A program made the position numbers and the translations under genes. Below, piece by piece: positions 43,286 through 50,575 of a DNA stretch of 50,575 bases; positions within the stretch are counted from its first letter, which is position 1; each line of letters begins with the position of its first letter. The notes under the pieces were generated by a model. It was not told the origin of the DNA and did no database searches. It worked only from the letters and a program-made list of their open reading frames with translations. The DNA comes from Massilia phosphatilytica. GTDB lineage: Bacteria; Pseudomonadota; Gammaproteobacteria; Burkholderiales; Burkholderiaceae_D. The stretch is taken from the NCBI RefSeq assembly GCF_002968015.1, contig NZ_PUIP01000031.1, forward strand, positions 1 to 50,575, in the 5' to 3' direction.

Positions 43286-44224
43286 ATGGCTGGCACGACT
43301 CCCACCAACATCAAGCATTTCCTGCAGTTCTCCGACTTCACCCGCGACGAGTTCGAGTACCTGATCGAGCGCGCGACCGTCATCAAGCGCAAGTTCAAGA
43401 ACTACGAGATCTACCACCCGCTCGTCGACCGCACGCTCGTCATGGTGTTCGAAAAGAATTCCACGCGTACGCGCCTGTCGTTCGAAGCGGGCATGCACCA
43501 GCTGGGCGGCGCCGCGATCTACCTGAACACGCGCGACAGCCAGCTGGGCCGCGGCGAGCCCGTCGAGGACGCCGGCCAGGTCATGTCGCGCATGTGCGAC
43601 ATCATCATGGTCCGCACGTTCGGCCAGGACATCATCGAGCGCTTCGCGGCGAATTCCCGCGTGCCGGTGATCAACGGCCTGACCAACGAACACCACCCGT
43701 GCCAGGTGCTGGCCGACATTTTCACGTACTACGAACACCGCGGCTCCATCGTCGGCAAGACGGTGGCGTGGATCGGCGACGCCAACAACATGCTGTATTC
43801 CTGGCTGCAGGCGGCGGAAGTGTTCGGCTTCCACCTGAACGTGTCCACGCCGAAGGGCTACGACATCGATCCGCAGCTCGTCAGCACGAAGAACTACACC
43901 TTCTTCGAGAACCCGTCCGACGCGTGCGTCGGCGCGCACCTCGTCAACACGGACGTGTGGACGAGCATGGGCTACGAAAAGGAAAACGCCGAGCGCCTGA
44001 AGGCGTTCGATGGCTTCATCGTCGACGAGGCCAAGATGGCGCGCGCGAGCGGCGACGCGCTGTTCATGCACTGCCTGCCCGCGCACCGCGGCGAGGAAGT
44101 GTCGGCCGGCGTCATCGACGGTCCGCAATCCGTCGTCTGGGACGAGGCCGAGAACCGCCTGCACGTGCAGAAGGCGCTGATCGAATACCTGCTGCTGGGC
44201 CGCATCGAAGACAAGCAGCCATGA
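43286..44224 (+). CDS. argF: Ornithine carbamoyltransferase, anabolic
   Basis: ArgF joins carbamoyl phosphate and ornithine to give citrulline in arginine biosynthesis. The carbamoyl-phosphate loop is NSTRTRLSFE, the ornithine-side motif is FMHCLPAHRGEEV, and NEHHPCQVLADIFT and VAWIGDANNMLYSW are present. At 312 residues it is the shorter anabolic type. The VOC gene overlaps its stop by four bases, and argG follows within 500 bases, so citrulline production and use are neighbours. A -10-like TATAAT lies 30 bases upstream of the ATG. Confidence 0.96.
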   Translation: MAGTTPTNIKHFLQFSDFTRDEFEYLIERATVIKRKFKNYEIYHPLVDRTLVMVFEKNSTRTRLSFEAGMHQLGGAAIYLNTRDSQLGRGEPVEDAGQVMSRMCDIIMVRTFGQDIIERFAANSRVPVINGLTNEHHPCQVLADIFTYYEHRGSIVGKTVAWIGDANNMLYSWLQAAEVFGFHLNVSTPKGYDIDPQLVSTKNYTFFENPSDACVGAHLVNTDVWTSMGYEKENAERLKAFDGFIVDEAKMARASGDALFMHCLPAHRGEEVSAGVIDGPQSVVWDEAENRLHVQKALIEYLLLGRIEDKQP

Positions 44225-44613
44225 TCGACCACTTCGGCATCACCGTCTCCGACATCGCGGCAAGCCGCGCGTTCTACCTGCAGGCGCTGGCGCCGCTCGG
44301 CTACACGCTGCTGATGGAAGTGCCGGCCGCCGTCGCGGGACGCGACCACCTGGGCCTCGGCGTCGCGCCGAAGGCAGACTTCTGGATCAGCGCGGCCGAT
44401 GCCGCGCACCCGGCGACGACGCCCGTGCACGTGTGCCTGCGCGCCGCGAGCCGGGCACAGGTCGATGCATTCCATGCGGCCGCACTGGCCGCCGGCGGCC
44501 GCGACAACGGCGCGCCTGGCCTGCGTGCGCACTATCACCCGAATTATTATGGCGCGTTCGTGCTGGACCCGGATGGGCACAACGTCGAAGCCGTCTGCCA
44601 TGAACCCGTTTGA
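44221..44613 (+). CDS. VOC family (glyoxalase-like) protein
   Basis: This is a small vicinal-oxygen-chelate fold protein of 130 residues. It begins MIDHFGITVSDIAASRAFY, the usual first beta-alpha-beta unit, and ends with YYGAFVLDPDGHNVEAVCH, carrying the typical metal-ligand glutamate. Glyoxalases, dioxygenases and antibiotic-binding proteins share this fold; the substrate is unknown. The start overlaps the argF stop by four bases (ATGA), so it is co-translated with argF, perhaps as a detoxifying or accessory enzyme with no obvious tie to arginine synthesis. Confidence 0.88.
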   Translation: MIDHFGITVSDIAASRAFYLQALAPLGYTLLMEVPAAVAGRDHLGLGVAPKADFWISAADAAHPATTPVHVCLRAASRAQVDAFHAAALAAGGRDNGAPGLRAHYHPNYYGAFVLDPDGHNVEAVCHEPV

Positions 44614-44712
44614 GCATCACACACACTGAAATCGAGCCTGATCGTCGGTCCTTTGGGGCCGGCTGACCATAATCCCTACCGACACCTCCCCTCTTCTTTC
44701 ACTGGAACTCCC

Positions 44713-45945
44713 ATGAGCGACATTAAAAAAGTAGTCCTCGCCTATTCGGGCGGCCTCGATACCTCCGTCATCCTGAAATGGCTGCAGGATAACTACAAGT
44801 GCGAAATCGTCACCTTCACCGCCGACCTGGGCCAGGGTGAAGAGCTGGAACCGGCGCGCGCCAAGGCGCTGAAGTTCGGCATCAAGCCAGAGAACATCTA
44901 CATCGACGACGTGCGCGAAGAATTCGTGCGCGACTTCGTGTTCCCGATGTTCCGCGCCAACACCGTCTACGAAGGCGAATACCTGCTGGGCACGTCGATC
45001 GCGCGCCCGCTGATCGCCAAGCGCCTGATCGAGATCGCCAACGAGACCGGCGCCGACGCCGTGTCGCACGGCGCGACCGGCAAGGGCAACGACCAGGTGC
45101 GTTTCGAACTGGGCGCGTATGCGCTGAAGCCGGACGTCAAGATCATCGCCCCGTGGCGCGAGTGGGACCTGCTGTCGCGTGAAAAACTGCTGAAGTACGC
45201 GGAAGACGCCGGTATCGAGATCGACATGAAGCACAAGAACGGCGGCGCGCCGTACTCGATGGACGCCAACCTGCTGCACATCTCGTTCGAAGGCCGCCAC
45301 CTGGAAAACCCGAGCGCGGAAGCCGAGGAATCGATGTGGCGCTGGACCGTGTCGCCGGAAGCGGCACCGGACCAGGCGGAATACCTGGACATCGAATTCC
45401 AGCACGGCGACATCGTGGCCCTGAACGGCAAGCAGCTGACCCCGGCCGCGGTGCTGACGGAACTGAACCGCCTGGGCGGCAAGCACGGCATCGGCCGCCT
45501 GGACCTGGTGGAAAACCGCTACGTCGGCATGAAGTCGCGCGGCTGCTACGAAACCCCGGGCGGCACGATCATGCTGAAGGCGCACCGCGCCATCGAATCG
45601 ATCACGCTGGACCGCGAAGTGGCGCACCTGAAGGACGACCTGATGCCGCGCTACGCCTCGCTGATCTATAACGGCTACTGGTGGGCACCGGAACGCGTCG
45701 CGCTGCAGACGCTGATCGACCACACCCAGGCGAGCGTGAACGGCTGGGTGCGCGTCAAGCTGTACAAGGGCAACGTGATCGTCGTCGCGCGCGATTCGAA
45801 GTCGGATTCGCTGTTCGACCAGACCATCGCCACGTTCGACGAAGACGGCGGCGCCTACAACCAGGCCGACGCCGGCGGCTTCATCAAGCTGAACGCGCTG
45901 CGCATGCGCATCGCGGCGAACGCACGCAAGAAGCGCGGCCAGTAA
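44713..45945 (+). CDS. argG: Argininosuccinate synthase
   Basis: ArgG condenses citrulline and aspartate with ATP to form argininosuccinate, the step after ArgF. The N-terminal AYSGGLDTSVILKWL is the ATP pyrophosphatase P-loop, GATGKGNDQVRFEL the aspartate/citrulline contact region, and IGRLDLVENRYVGMKSRG the late conserved block. At 410 residues it is the standard type. The ATG at 44713 fits the family; the open frame starts at 44653 but the added residues are not conserved. A strong terminator follows. Confidence 0.96.
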   Translation: MSDIKKVVLAYSGGLDTSVILKWLQDNYKCEIVTFTADLGQGEELEPARAKALKFGIKPENIYIDDVREEFVRDFVFPMFRANTVYEGEYLLGTSIARPLIAKRLIEIANETGADAVSHGATGKGNDQVRFELGAYALKPDVKIIAPWREWDLLSREKLLKYAEDAGIEIDMKHKNGGAPYSMDANLLHISFEGRHLENPSAEAEESMWRWTVSPEAAPDQAEYLDIEFQHGDIVALNGKQLTPAAVLTELNRLGGKHGIGRLDLVENRYVGMKSRGCYETPGGTIMLKAHRAIESITLDREVAHLKDDLMPRYASLIYNGYWWAPERVALQTLIDHTQASVNGWVRVKLYKGNVIVVARDSKSDSLFDQTIATFDEDGGAYNQADAGGFIKLNALRMRIAANARKKRGQ

Positions 45946-45965
45946 TACGGCATCTGCCAGACAAA

Positions 45966-45997
45966 GCCGCCGGTCCGCGAGGGCCGGCGGCTTTTTT
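45966..45997 (+). terminator. Intrinsic terminator of argG
   Basis: A GC-rich hairpin (GCCGCCGGTCC / GGGCCGGCGGC, GCGA loop) is followed by TTTTTT. It lies 20 bases after the argG stop and is of the classical rho-independent form. Confidence 0.9.
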
Positions 45998-46030
45998 CAT
46001 TGCCGCGCCACCGAACGGCAAGCGGGCGTC

Positions 46031-46261
46031 AAATTCGGGGTCAGAGCACATTTCGGCCCAGATTCGGGGTCAGAGCACATTTCCGATCAATATCCGGTTG
46101 TCTAGCGTTCACTGGCTTCAACTCGGTCCCGGATAGAACGCTGCGCGGGCCCGGCGCGATATCGCATGCTTTACGTGCTGAAAAGATAGTGCGCCAAAAT
46201 GTGCTCTGACCCCGAATTTTCGCGAAAACGTGCTCTGACCCCGAATTACTGACCCCGAATT
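46031..46261. repeat. Palindromic REP/BIME-like element, copy B
   Basis: This is the second copy of the element seen at 32693. Direct units lie at 46031-46053 (perfect) and 46060-46082, inverted units at 46197-46219 (perfect) and 46226-46247, and a short inverted unit at 46249-46261, again with six-base gaps between paired units. Reverse-complemented, it has the same order as copy A, including the single T between the short unit and the first full unit, but the 114-base core (46083-46196) is unrelated. It occupies the middle of the 442-base gene-free stretch between argG and the siderophore receptor. The rest of that stretch is the argG terminator on the left, and the receptor terminator plus about 90 unremarkable bases on the right. 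Confidence 0.85.
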
Positions 46262-46296
46262 AAAAAAGCCGTCCTCCGCTTGCGCGAAAGGACGGC
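46262..46296 (-). terminator. Intrinsic terminator of the siderophore receptor gene
   Basis: On the minus strand GCCGTCCT pairs with AGGACGGC across a 13-base loop and is followed by TTTTTT. It lies about 90 bases after the receptor stop and directly abuts copy B of the palindromic element. Confidence 0.85.
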
Positions 46297-46387
46297 AAAG
46301 GGAGGCGTGCCGCTTGATCCCCGCCCCACCCCGCATTGCCCCCACGGCTGCGGCGTACGGCGGAAGCGGCTGGCGCCGGCTCACAAC

Positions 46388-48688
46388 TCAGAAATGGACG
46401 TTGGCGCTCAAGCTCGCCCAGCGCGGCGCGCCCGGCGTGTAGCGGTAGCCGCTCTTGTTGATCGATGCGACGTACTCCTTGTCGAACAGGTTGTAGACGT
46501 TCAGGCGCAGGTCGACCCAGCGGTTGACCTGGTAGTCCGCGACGGCGTCCGCCACCCAGTAGCTGTCCGCGTAGGCCGGCGTGCCGACCGCGCCGTCTGT
46601 CCCGCGCAGCAGCTTGCCCTGGTAGCGCACGCCGCCGCCGAGCGTCAGGCCGCGCGGCAGTTTATAGGTCGTCCAGCTGGTGAAAGCCTGCTTCGGCGTG
46701 TACGACAGCGCGTTCGCGCCGCTCGCCGTGACGATCCTGCCGGCCTCGATGGTCGTGTCCATGTACGTGTAGCCCGCGTTGATCGACCACGCGCGCGTGA
46801 TCTCGCCGGTCACGGCCAGCTCGATGCCCTGCACGCGCTTCCTGCCGGTCTGGTAGTACTTCAGGTCGACGGGATCCTGCTCGACCTCGTTCTTCACGTC
46901 CGTGCGGTACAGCGCGGCGTTCAGCCCGAGGCGGCGCTCGAAGACTTCCCACTTGGCACCGACTTCCGTCGTCGTACTGACCTGCGGGTCGTAGATCGGG
47001 TTCGCCGCGCTGTTCGCATTGCCGGAGAGCGCCAGGTTCGAACCCGGCGGGTTCTTCGAATTGGCCCACAGTGCGTACACGCTGCTGTTTTCCGTCGGCT
47101 TGTACAGCGCGGACACCTTGCCGCTCACGAGGTTGTCCGACAGCTCGATATGCGTCGGTACGGGCGTGCCCACGGGGAGCGCCGGTGCCGACGTGGCGGT
47201 GGACAGTGCGATGGCGTCATAGGTCGTGTCGAAGTGATCGAGACGCGCGGACGCGTTGAAGATCCAACGCTCTCCCAGCTTGATCGTATCGAGCAGGTAA
47301 CCCGATTGCGTGGCCGACTCGCCCCGCGTGCGGGCACCGCTCCGCTGCAGGTTCAGGCCCGCGACCGGCGCGGACGGCTCCGGGTGATACAGCAACGCCG
47401 GCGCAAGCAGGCCGCCGCCGATGTAGCTACGGTTCGACTGCTTCTCGTCCGCCAAGTCCAGGCCCGCGACGAGCGTGTGGCGCAGCGTGCCCGTGGCGAA
47501 GTCCGACGTGAGTGTCGTCTGGTTCGCGAGCACGGTGTTTTCCTGGTCCTTGATCGTGCGCGTCGTGCGCGCCAGCGACCACGTCGACGGGTCGGTGGCG
47601 CTCGGCGTCAGGATGTTGGCCGTCGTCCCCATGAAGGCGCTGAGCAGGTAGAACTGCTTCGTCTTGCCGTAACGGCTCGTGTTCTTCAGGCGCATGCCAT
47701 TGCGGAACTCGTGCTCGATGATGGCCGTCGCCATATCGGCCGTCACCTTGTCGAAGTCGGACAGCGCGCCATAGAACCCTTGCGGATCGACGGGCGCGGC
47801 GCCGGTGAGGAAAGGCCGCTTTGCATCGGGGCTCGTGTAGCCGGGCAGGCCGATGGTCGGGACGCCGCCGTCCGGACGGTTGTCCTGTTTGACGTGCAGG
47901 TAGTCGAGGTAGACGTGGGTCGGGCCGTGCAGGCCGAACGCAAGCGACGGCGCGATGGCCCAACGCTTGTCGCGCACCTCGTCGCGTGCGGGATTGCCCG
48001 CGCGCTGGTCCAGGACGTTCAGGCGGAACGCCGTGCCGGACTCGCGGTCGATGACGCGGTTGATGTCCGCCGTGGCGCGCACGCGGTCGGCGCTGCCCAC
48101 CGTGAAGCTGGCGTCGCCGGTGTTCTTCAGCTTCGGCTGCTTCGTGTCCAGGTTGATGGAACCGGTCGGCGCGCCGCGGCCCGTGTCCGTGCCGGCCGGG
48201 CCTTTCAGCACGTCGATCTGCTCGATGTTGAAGACGTCGCGCGAGATCGACCCGATGTCGCGGATGCCGTCGACGAACAGGCTGCCGGACGTGTCGAAGC
48301 CGCGCATGTAGACGGCGTCGCCCGTGTTCGTGCTGCCGTTCTCGCCGAGGAAGAACGTGCCCACGCCGGGCGTGTTGCGCAGTGCTTCCGTCAAGGTCGT
48401 CGCGCCCTGCTGCTCGAACAATTCCTTCTTGATGACGATGACGGTTTGCGGCGTGTCCACCAGCTTTTCCGTGTACTTGGCCGATTGCGCGTGGTCGGCC
48501 TTGTACTCGTTCTCGCGCGTGCCGTTGACATGGACGCGGTGCGCGCGGCCGGCGCCGGCGTCCGCATCCGCAGCGGCATCCGCATCGGGCGCCGCGTGGC
48601 CGGCGAACGGCAGCACGAGCATGGCGATGGCGGCACCCGCGCGGCGCGGCATGGAAGGATGTTTGCGGCTGGTGATCGTGGTTCTCAT
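46388..48688 (-). CDS. fiu: TonB-dependent catecholate siderophore receptor (Fiu-like)
   Basis: This 766-residue outer-membrane receptor imports ferric catecholate-type siderophores using TonB energy. A signal peptide (AAIAMLVLPFAGHAA) is followed by an Asp/Ala-rich linker. The plug has the near-signature Fiu sequence: KADHAQSAKYTEKLVDTPQT, QQGATTLTEALRNTPGVGTF, YMRGFDTSGSLFVDGIRD and DVLKGPAGTDTGRGAPTGSI. The barrel ends in NVHF with C-terminal Phe, as needed for outer-membrane assembly. The upstream spacer contains a Fur box, so expression should rise when iron is scarce. It is monocistronic with its own terminator. The start at 48688 lacks a strong ribosome-binding site; Met13 (48652) is an alternative. 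Confidence 0.93.
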   Translation of the reverse strand: MRTTITSRKHPSMPRRAGAAIAMLVLPFAGHAAPDADAAADADAGAGRAHRVHVNGTRENEYKADHAQSAKYTEKLVDTPQTVIVIKKELFEQQGATTLTEALRNTPGVGTFFLGENGSTNTGDAVYMRGFDTSGSLFVDGIRDIGSISRDVFNIEQIDVLKGPAGTDTGRGAPTGSINLDTKQPKLKNTGDASFTVGSADRVRATADINRVIDRESGTAFRLNVLDQRAGNPARDEVRDKRWAIAPSLAFGLHGPTHVYLDYLHVKQDNRPDGGVPTIGLPGYTSPDAKRPFLTGAAPVDPQGFYGALSDFDKVTADMATAIIEHEFRNGMRLKNTSRYGKTKQFYLLSAFMGTTANILTPSATDPSTWSLARTTRTIKDQENTVLANQTTLTSDFATGTLRHTLVAGLDLADEKQSNRSYIGGGLLAPALLYHPEPSAPVAGLNLQRSGARTRGESATQSGYLLDTIKLGERWIFNASARLDHFDTTYDAIALSTATSAPALPVGTPVPTHIELSDNLVSGKVSALYKPTENSSVYALWANSKNPPGSNLALSGNANSAANPIYDPQVSTTTEVGAKWEVFERRLGLNAALYRTDVKNEVEQDPVDLKYYQTGRKRVQGIELAVTGEITRAWSINAGYTYMDTTIEAGRIVTASGANALSYTPKQAFTSWTTYKLPRGLTLGGGVRYQGKLLRGTDGAVGTPAYADSYWVADAVADYQVNRWVDLRLNVYNLFDKEYVASINKSGYRYTPGAPRWASLSANVHF

Positions 48689-48764
48689 CGTGGTCGTTGA
48701 ATGTCGTTTTTGAATGTTTGTCGGAACGCCACGAACTGTATCAAGTTTTAACCGATAAGTAAAC

Positions 48765-48783
48765 GAGAATCATTATCATTTGC
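48765..48783 (-). promoter_or_regulatory. Fur box upstream of fiu
   Basis: Read on the minus strand, GCAAATGATAATGATTCTC closely matches the Fur consensus of GATAAT-type hexamers. It lies 77-95 bases upstream of the receptor start and about 80 bases from the divergent YkgJ gene, so both may be iron-repressed. Confidence 0.8.
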
Positions 48784-48863
48784 ATTAACAATACGAGGCC
48801 GGCCCTTTTCAGCCTCGTCCCGGCGCGCTACCATCGCGTCTTCGTTTTCAATACGACGGGCGC

Positions 48864-49187
48864 ATGAGCGACAACAGCAAGAATCCCTGCCTGTCGTGCG
48901 GCGCCTGCTGCATGACCTACCGCGTCTCCTTCTATTGGGGCGACGCCGACGCGCGCGGCCTGCCGCCCGCGCTCACGGAGCAGGTCAATGCGCATTACTC
49001 GTGCATGGCCGGCACGAATGCGAAAGCGCCCCGCTGCGCCGCCCTGCGGGGCGAGCCCGGCGGCCAGTACGCGTGCAGCGTGTACGAACAGCGGCCCGAA
49101 CCCTGCCGCGAAGTCCAGATCGGCGACGACAAGTGCCTGCAAGCACGCGCGCGCCACGCCCTGCCCGCCCTCCCTGAGCCGGCTTGA
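48864..49187 (+). CDS. YkgJ family cysteine cluster protein
   Basis: This 107-residue protein of the YkgJ (CxxCxxCC) family has eight cysteines, several in the N-terminal CLSCGACC cluster and others in YSCMAG, APRCAAL, YACSVYEQRPEPC and DDKCLQA. They are thought to bind zinc or an iron-sulfur centre. The molecular role is unknown. It is divergent from the siderophore receptor with a Fur box in the shared spacer, so a link with iron status is possible, and it precedes the chemotaxis receptor by 78 bases. Confidence 0.88.
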   Translation: MSDNSKNPCLSCGACCMTYRVSFYWGDADARGLPPALTEQVNAHYSCMAGTNAKAPRCAALRGEPGGQYACSVYEQRPEPCREVQIGDDKCLQARARHALPALPEPA

Positions 49188-49265
49188 TGCTGGATCGATG
49201 CACCGAACTCGTGCGTCGTGCGAAAATGTTACATTTACCCCTGTCTTCCCGCCATTGGAGCGCCC

Positions 49266-50575
49266 ATGTTTCACAATCTGAGCATCCGGAATAAATTGGT
49301 CGCCGGCTTCGGCGCGATCGTCGCGATCATTCTGTGCCTGCTCATCCTCGCCTATAACAATTTCGCCCGGCTGTCCGAGGCCAACCTGTGGAACCGCCAT
49401 ACCCTCGAAGTGCTGCGGGAACTCGACAGCATCTCGACGTCGGTGCTGCAGATCCAGTCCTCCACGCGCGGCTACCTGTTGACGGCCAACGAGAACCTGG
49501 TCACCCCGATCCGCAACGAATACGAGACGGCGCGCGCGCACCTGAAGCGCACCCAGACGCTTACCGTCGACAACGGCCAGCAGCAGGAACGGCTGCGCAA
49601 GCTCGACACGCTGCTCGTCACGTGGATGGAGCAGGCGGTCCTGCCGCAGATCGAGCGCCGGCGCGGCGCGGGCGCCGCGACGAGCGTGTCGCCGCAGACC
49701 GAAGCCGCGGTGCTGGCCGGCACGAGTTCGGTCGCCACCCTGCGCGAGCTGCTGGACGACGTGGAAGCCGAGGAGAACCGCCTGCTGGTCCAGCGCCAGA
49801 AGGACACCGACGCGTTGCGCCAGACGATGAAGACATTGCTGAGCGCGGGTGCCGTCATGTGCGTGCTGCTGGCCGTCCTCATCTCCACCTTGCTGGTGCG
49901 CGCCGTCTCGCGTCCGCTGCACAGCCTGATGCACGCGGCTGGCCAGATCGCCGGCGGCGTGCATGGCGCCCGTGCCGAGGTGCTGTCGCGCGACGAGCTG
50001 GGCCAGGTGGCGCTGGAATTCAACCGCATGGCCCAGGCCATCGAGGACAGCCAGGCGAAGGAACTGGCGGCGACGAACGAGCTGCGCGCCAAGGTCGACA
50101 CGCTGCTGGACGTCGTCTCGCGCGCCGCACGCGGCGACCTGACGGGCACCGTGACGATCGCGGGCAGCGACGCCATCGGCCGCCTGGGCGAAGGCCTGGC
50201 CACGATGTTCGGCAACCTGCGCAGCCTGCTGAACAACGTGCAGCGCGCGGGCATCCAGGTCACCACATCGGCCACGCAGATCGCCGCGTCCGCGCGCCAG
50301 CAGGAAGCGACCGGGATCGAGCAGGCGCAGACGACCGTCGAGGTCCTGTCGACCACGCGCGAGATCTCGGCCAACACGTCGCAGCTCCTGCGCACGATGG
50401 AAGAAGCGACGGAGGTCGCGGACTACACGACGTCCGCCACGACCGAGGCGCAGGACAACCTCAAGCGCATGGACCAGTCGATGCTGCAGATGGTCGCCGC
50501 CACCGACGCGATCAGCGCCAAGCTCGCGACCCTGTCGGAAAAGGCCAGCAACATCAACAGCGTGCTGACGACGAT
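49266..50575 (+). CDS. Methyl-accepting chemotaxis protein, partial at window end
   Basis: This reading frame is open to the last base of the window, so the protein is cut off at about residue 436. It starts at an ATG with GGAG six bases upstream. A first transmembrane helix (GAIVAIILCLLILAY) is followed by a periplasmic four-helix region with a CHASE3-like segment (SSTRGYLLTANE) and a second helix (AVMCVLLAVLISTLLV). A HAMP region with a second HAMP-like repeat comes next (DTLLDVVSRAARGDLTG), then the start of the methyl-accepting signalling coiled coil rich in Ala, Thr, Gln and Ser. It would sense a periplasmic signal and control CheA. The ligand is unknown. Confidence 0.9.
   Translation, partial: MFHNLSIRNKLVAGFGAIVAIILCLLILAYNNFARLSEANLWNRHTLEVLRELDSISTSVLQIQSSTRGYLLTANENLVTPIRNEYETARAHLKRTQTLTVDNGQQQERLRKLDTLLVTWMEQAVLPQIERRRGAGAATSVSPQTEAAVLAGTSSVATLRELLDDVEAEENRLLVQRQKDTDALRQTMKTLLSAGAVMCVLLAVLISTLLVRAVSRPLHSLMHAAGQIAGGVHGARAEVLSRDELGQVALEFNRMAQAIEDSQAKELAATNELRAKVDTLLDVVSRAARGDLTGTVTIAGSDAIGRLGEGLATMFGNLRSLLNNVQRAGIQVTTSATQIAASARQQEATGIEQAQTTVEVLSTTREISANTSQLLRTMEEATEVADYTTSATTEAQDNLKRMDQSMLQMVAATDAISAKLATLSEKASNINSVLTT

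Overview
The window is a high-GC (roughly two-thirds G+C by eye) proteobacterial chromosome segment. Its gene content (orn / M48 peptidase / phhB / rsgA block, argF and argG close together, Fiu-type receptor, orphan VgrG island) points to Burkholderiales, most likely an Oxalobacteraceae (Massilia/Telluria-like) genome. That placement is inference from gene content, not from a marker search. I see no rRNA, tRNA, CRISPR array, integrase or intact insertion sequence.

Bases 1-5923 (minus strand) are an orphan type VI secretion (T6SS) island: a soluble lytic-transglycosylase-like protein, VgrG, a DUF4123 adaptor, a DUF3304 lipoprotein and a short DUF2235 (Tle1-type) lipase. No T6SS structural genes are present. 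The module downstream of vgrG is clearly AT-richer than the rest of the window, with the change inside the 3' end of vgrG. Bases 6094-18398 hold a 5'-nucleotidase, a pbpC/alpha-2-macroglobulin operon (periplasmic defence and wall repair), the cystine carrier tcyP, a histidine phosphatase and nnrD (NAD(P)H-hydrate repair). A Gly/Thr-repeat lipoprotein (18658-19032) meets an RND efflux operon tail to tail across a bidirectional terminator.

Bases 23856-30833 contain a divergent-PAP2 protein, a DUF475/TerC-like membrane protein next to TerD, an unidentified anchored small protein, an orphan flavin-dependent tryptophan-halogenase-family gene and an 849-residue Ala/Arg/Glu coiled-coil protein. Then come srkA, a YecA-type SEC-C protein, an HPP-CBS membrane protein divergent from a marR-CLC operon, a secreted MBL-fold hydrolase and a hybrid histidine kinase. 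Bases 40066-45945 are housekeeping: orn divergent from the M48 peptidase-phhB-rsgA operon, then argF, a VOC protein and argG. The window ends with a Fur-box-controlled catecholate siderophore receptor, a YkgJ protein and the start of a chemotaxis receptor.

The most distinctive non-genic structure is a pair of compact palindromic repeat elements (32693-32958 and 46031-46261), each at the junction of two convergent genes. They share the same arm architecture in opposite orientation but have unrelated cores. They look like REP/BIME-type elements, or non-autonomous relics of REP-associated transposition.
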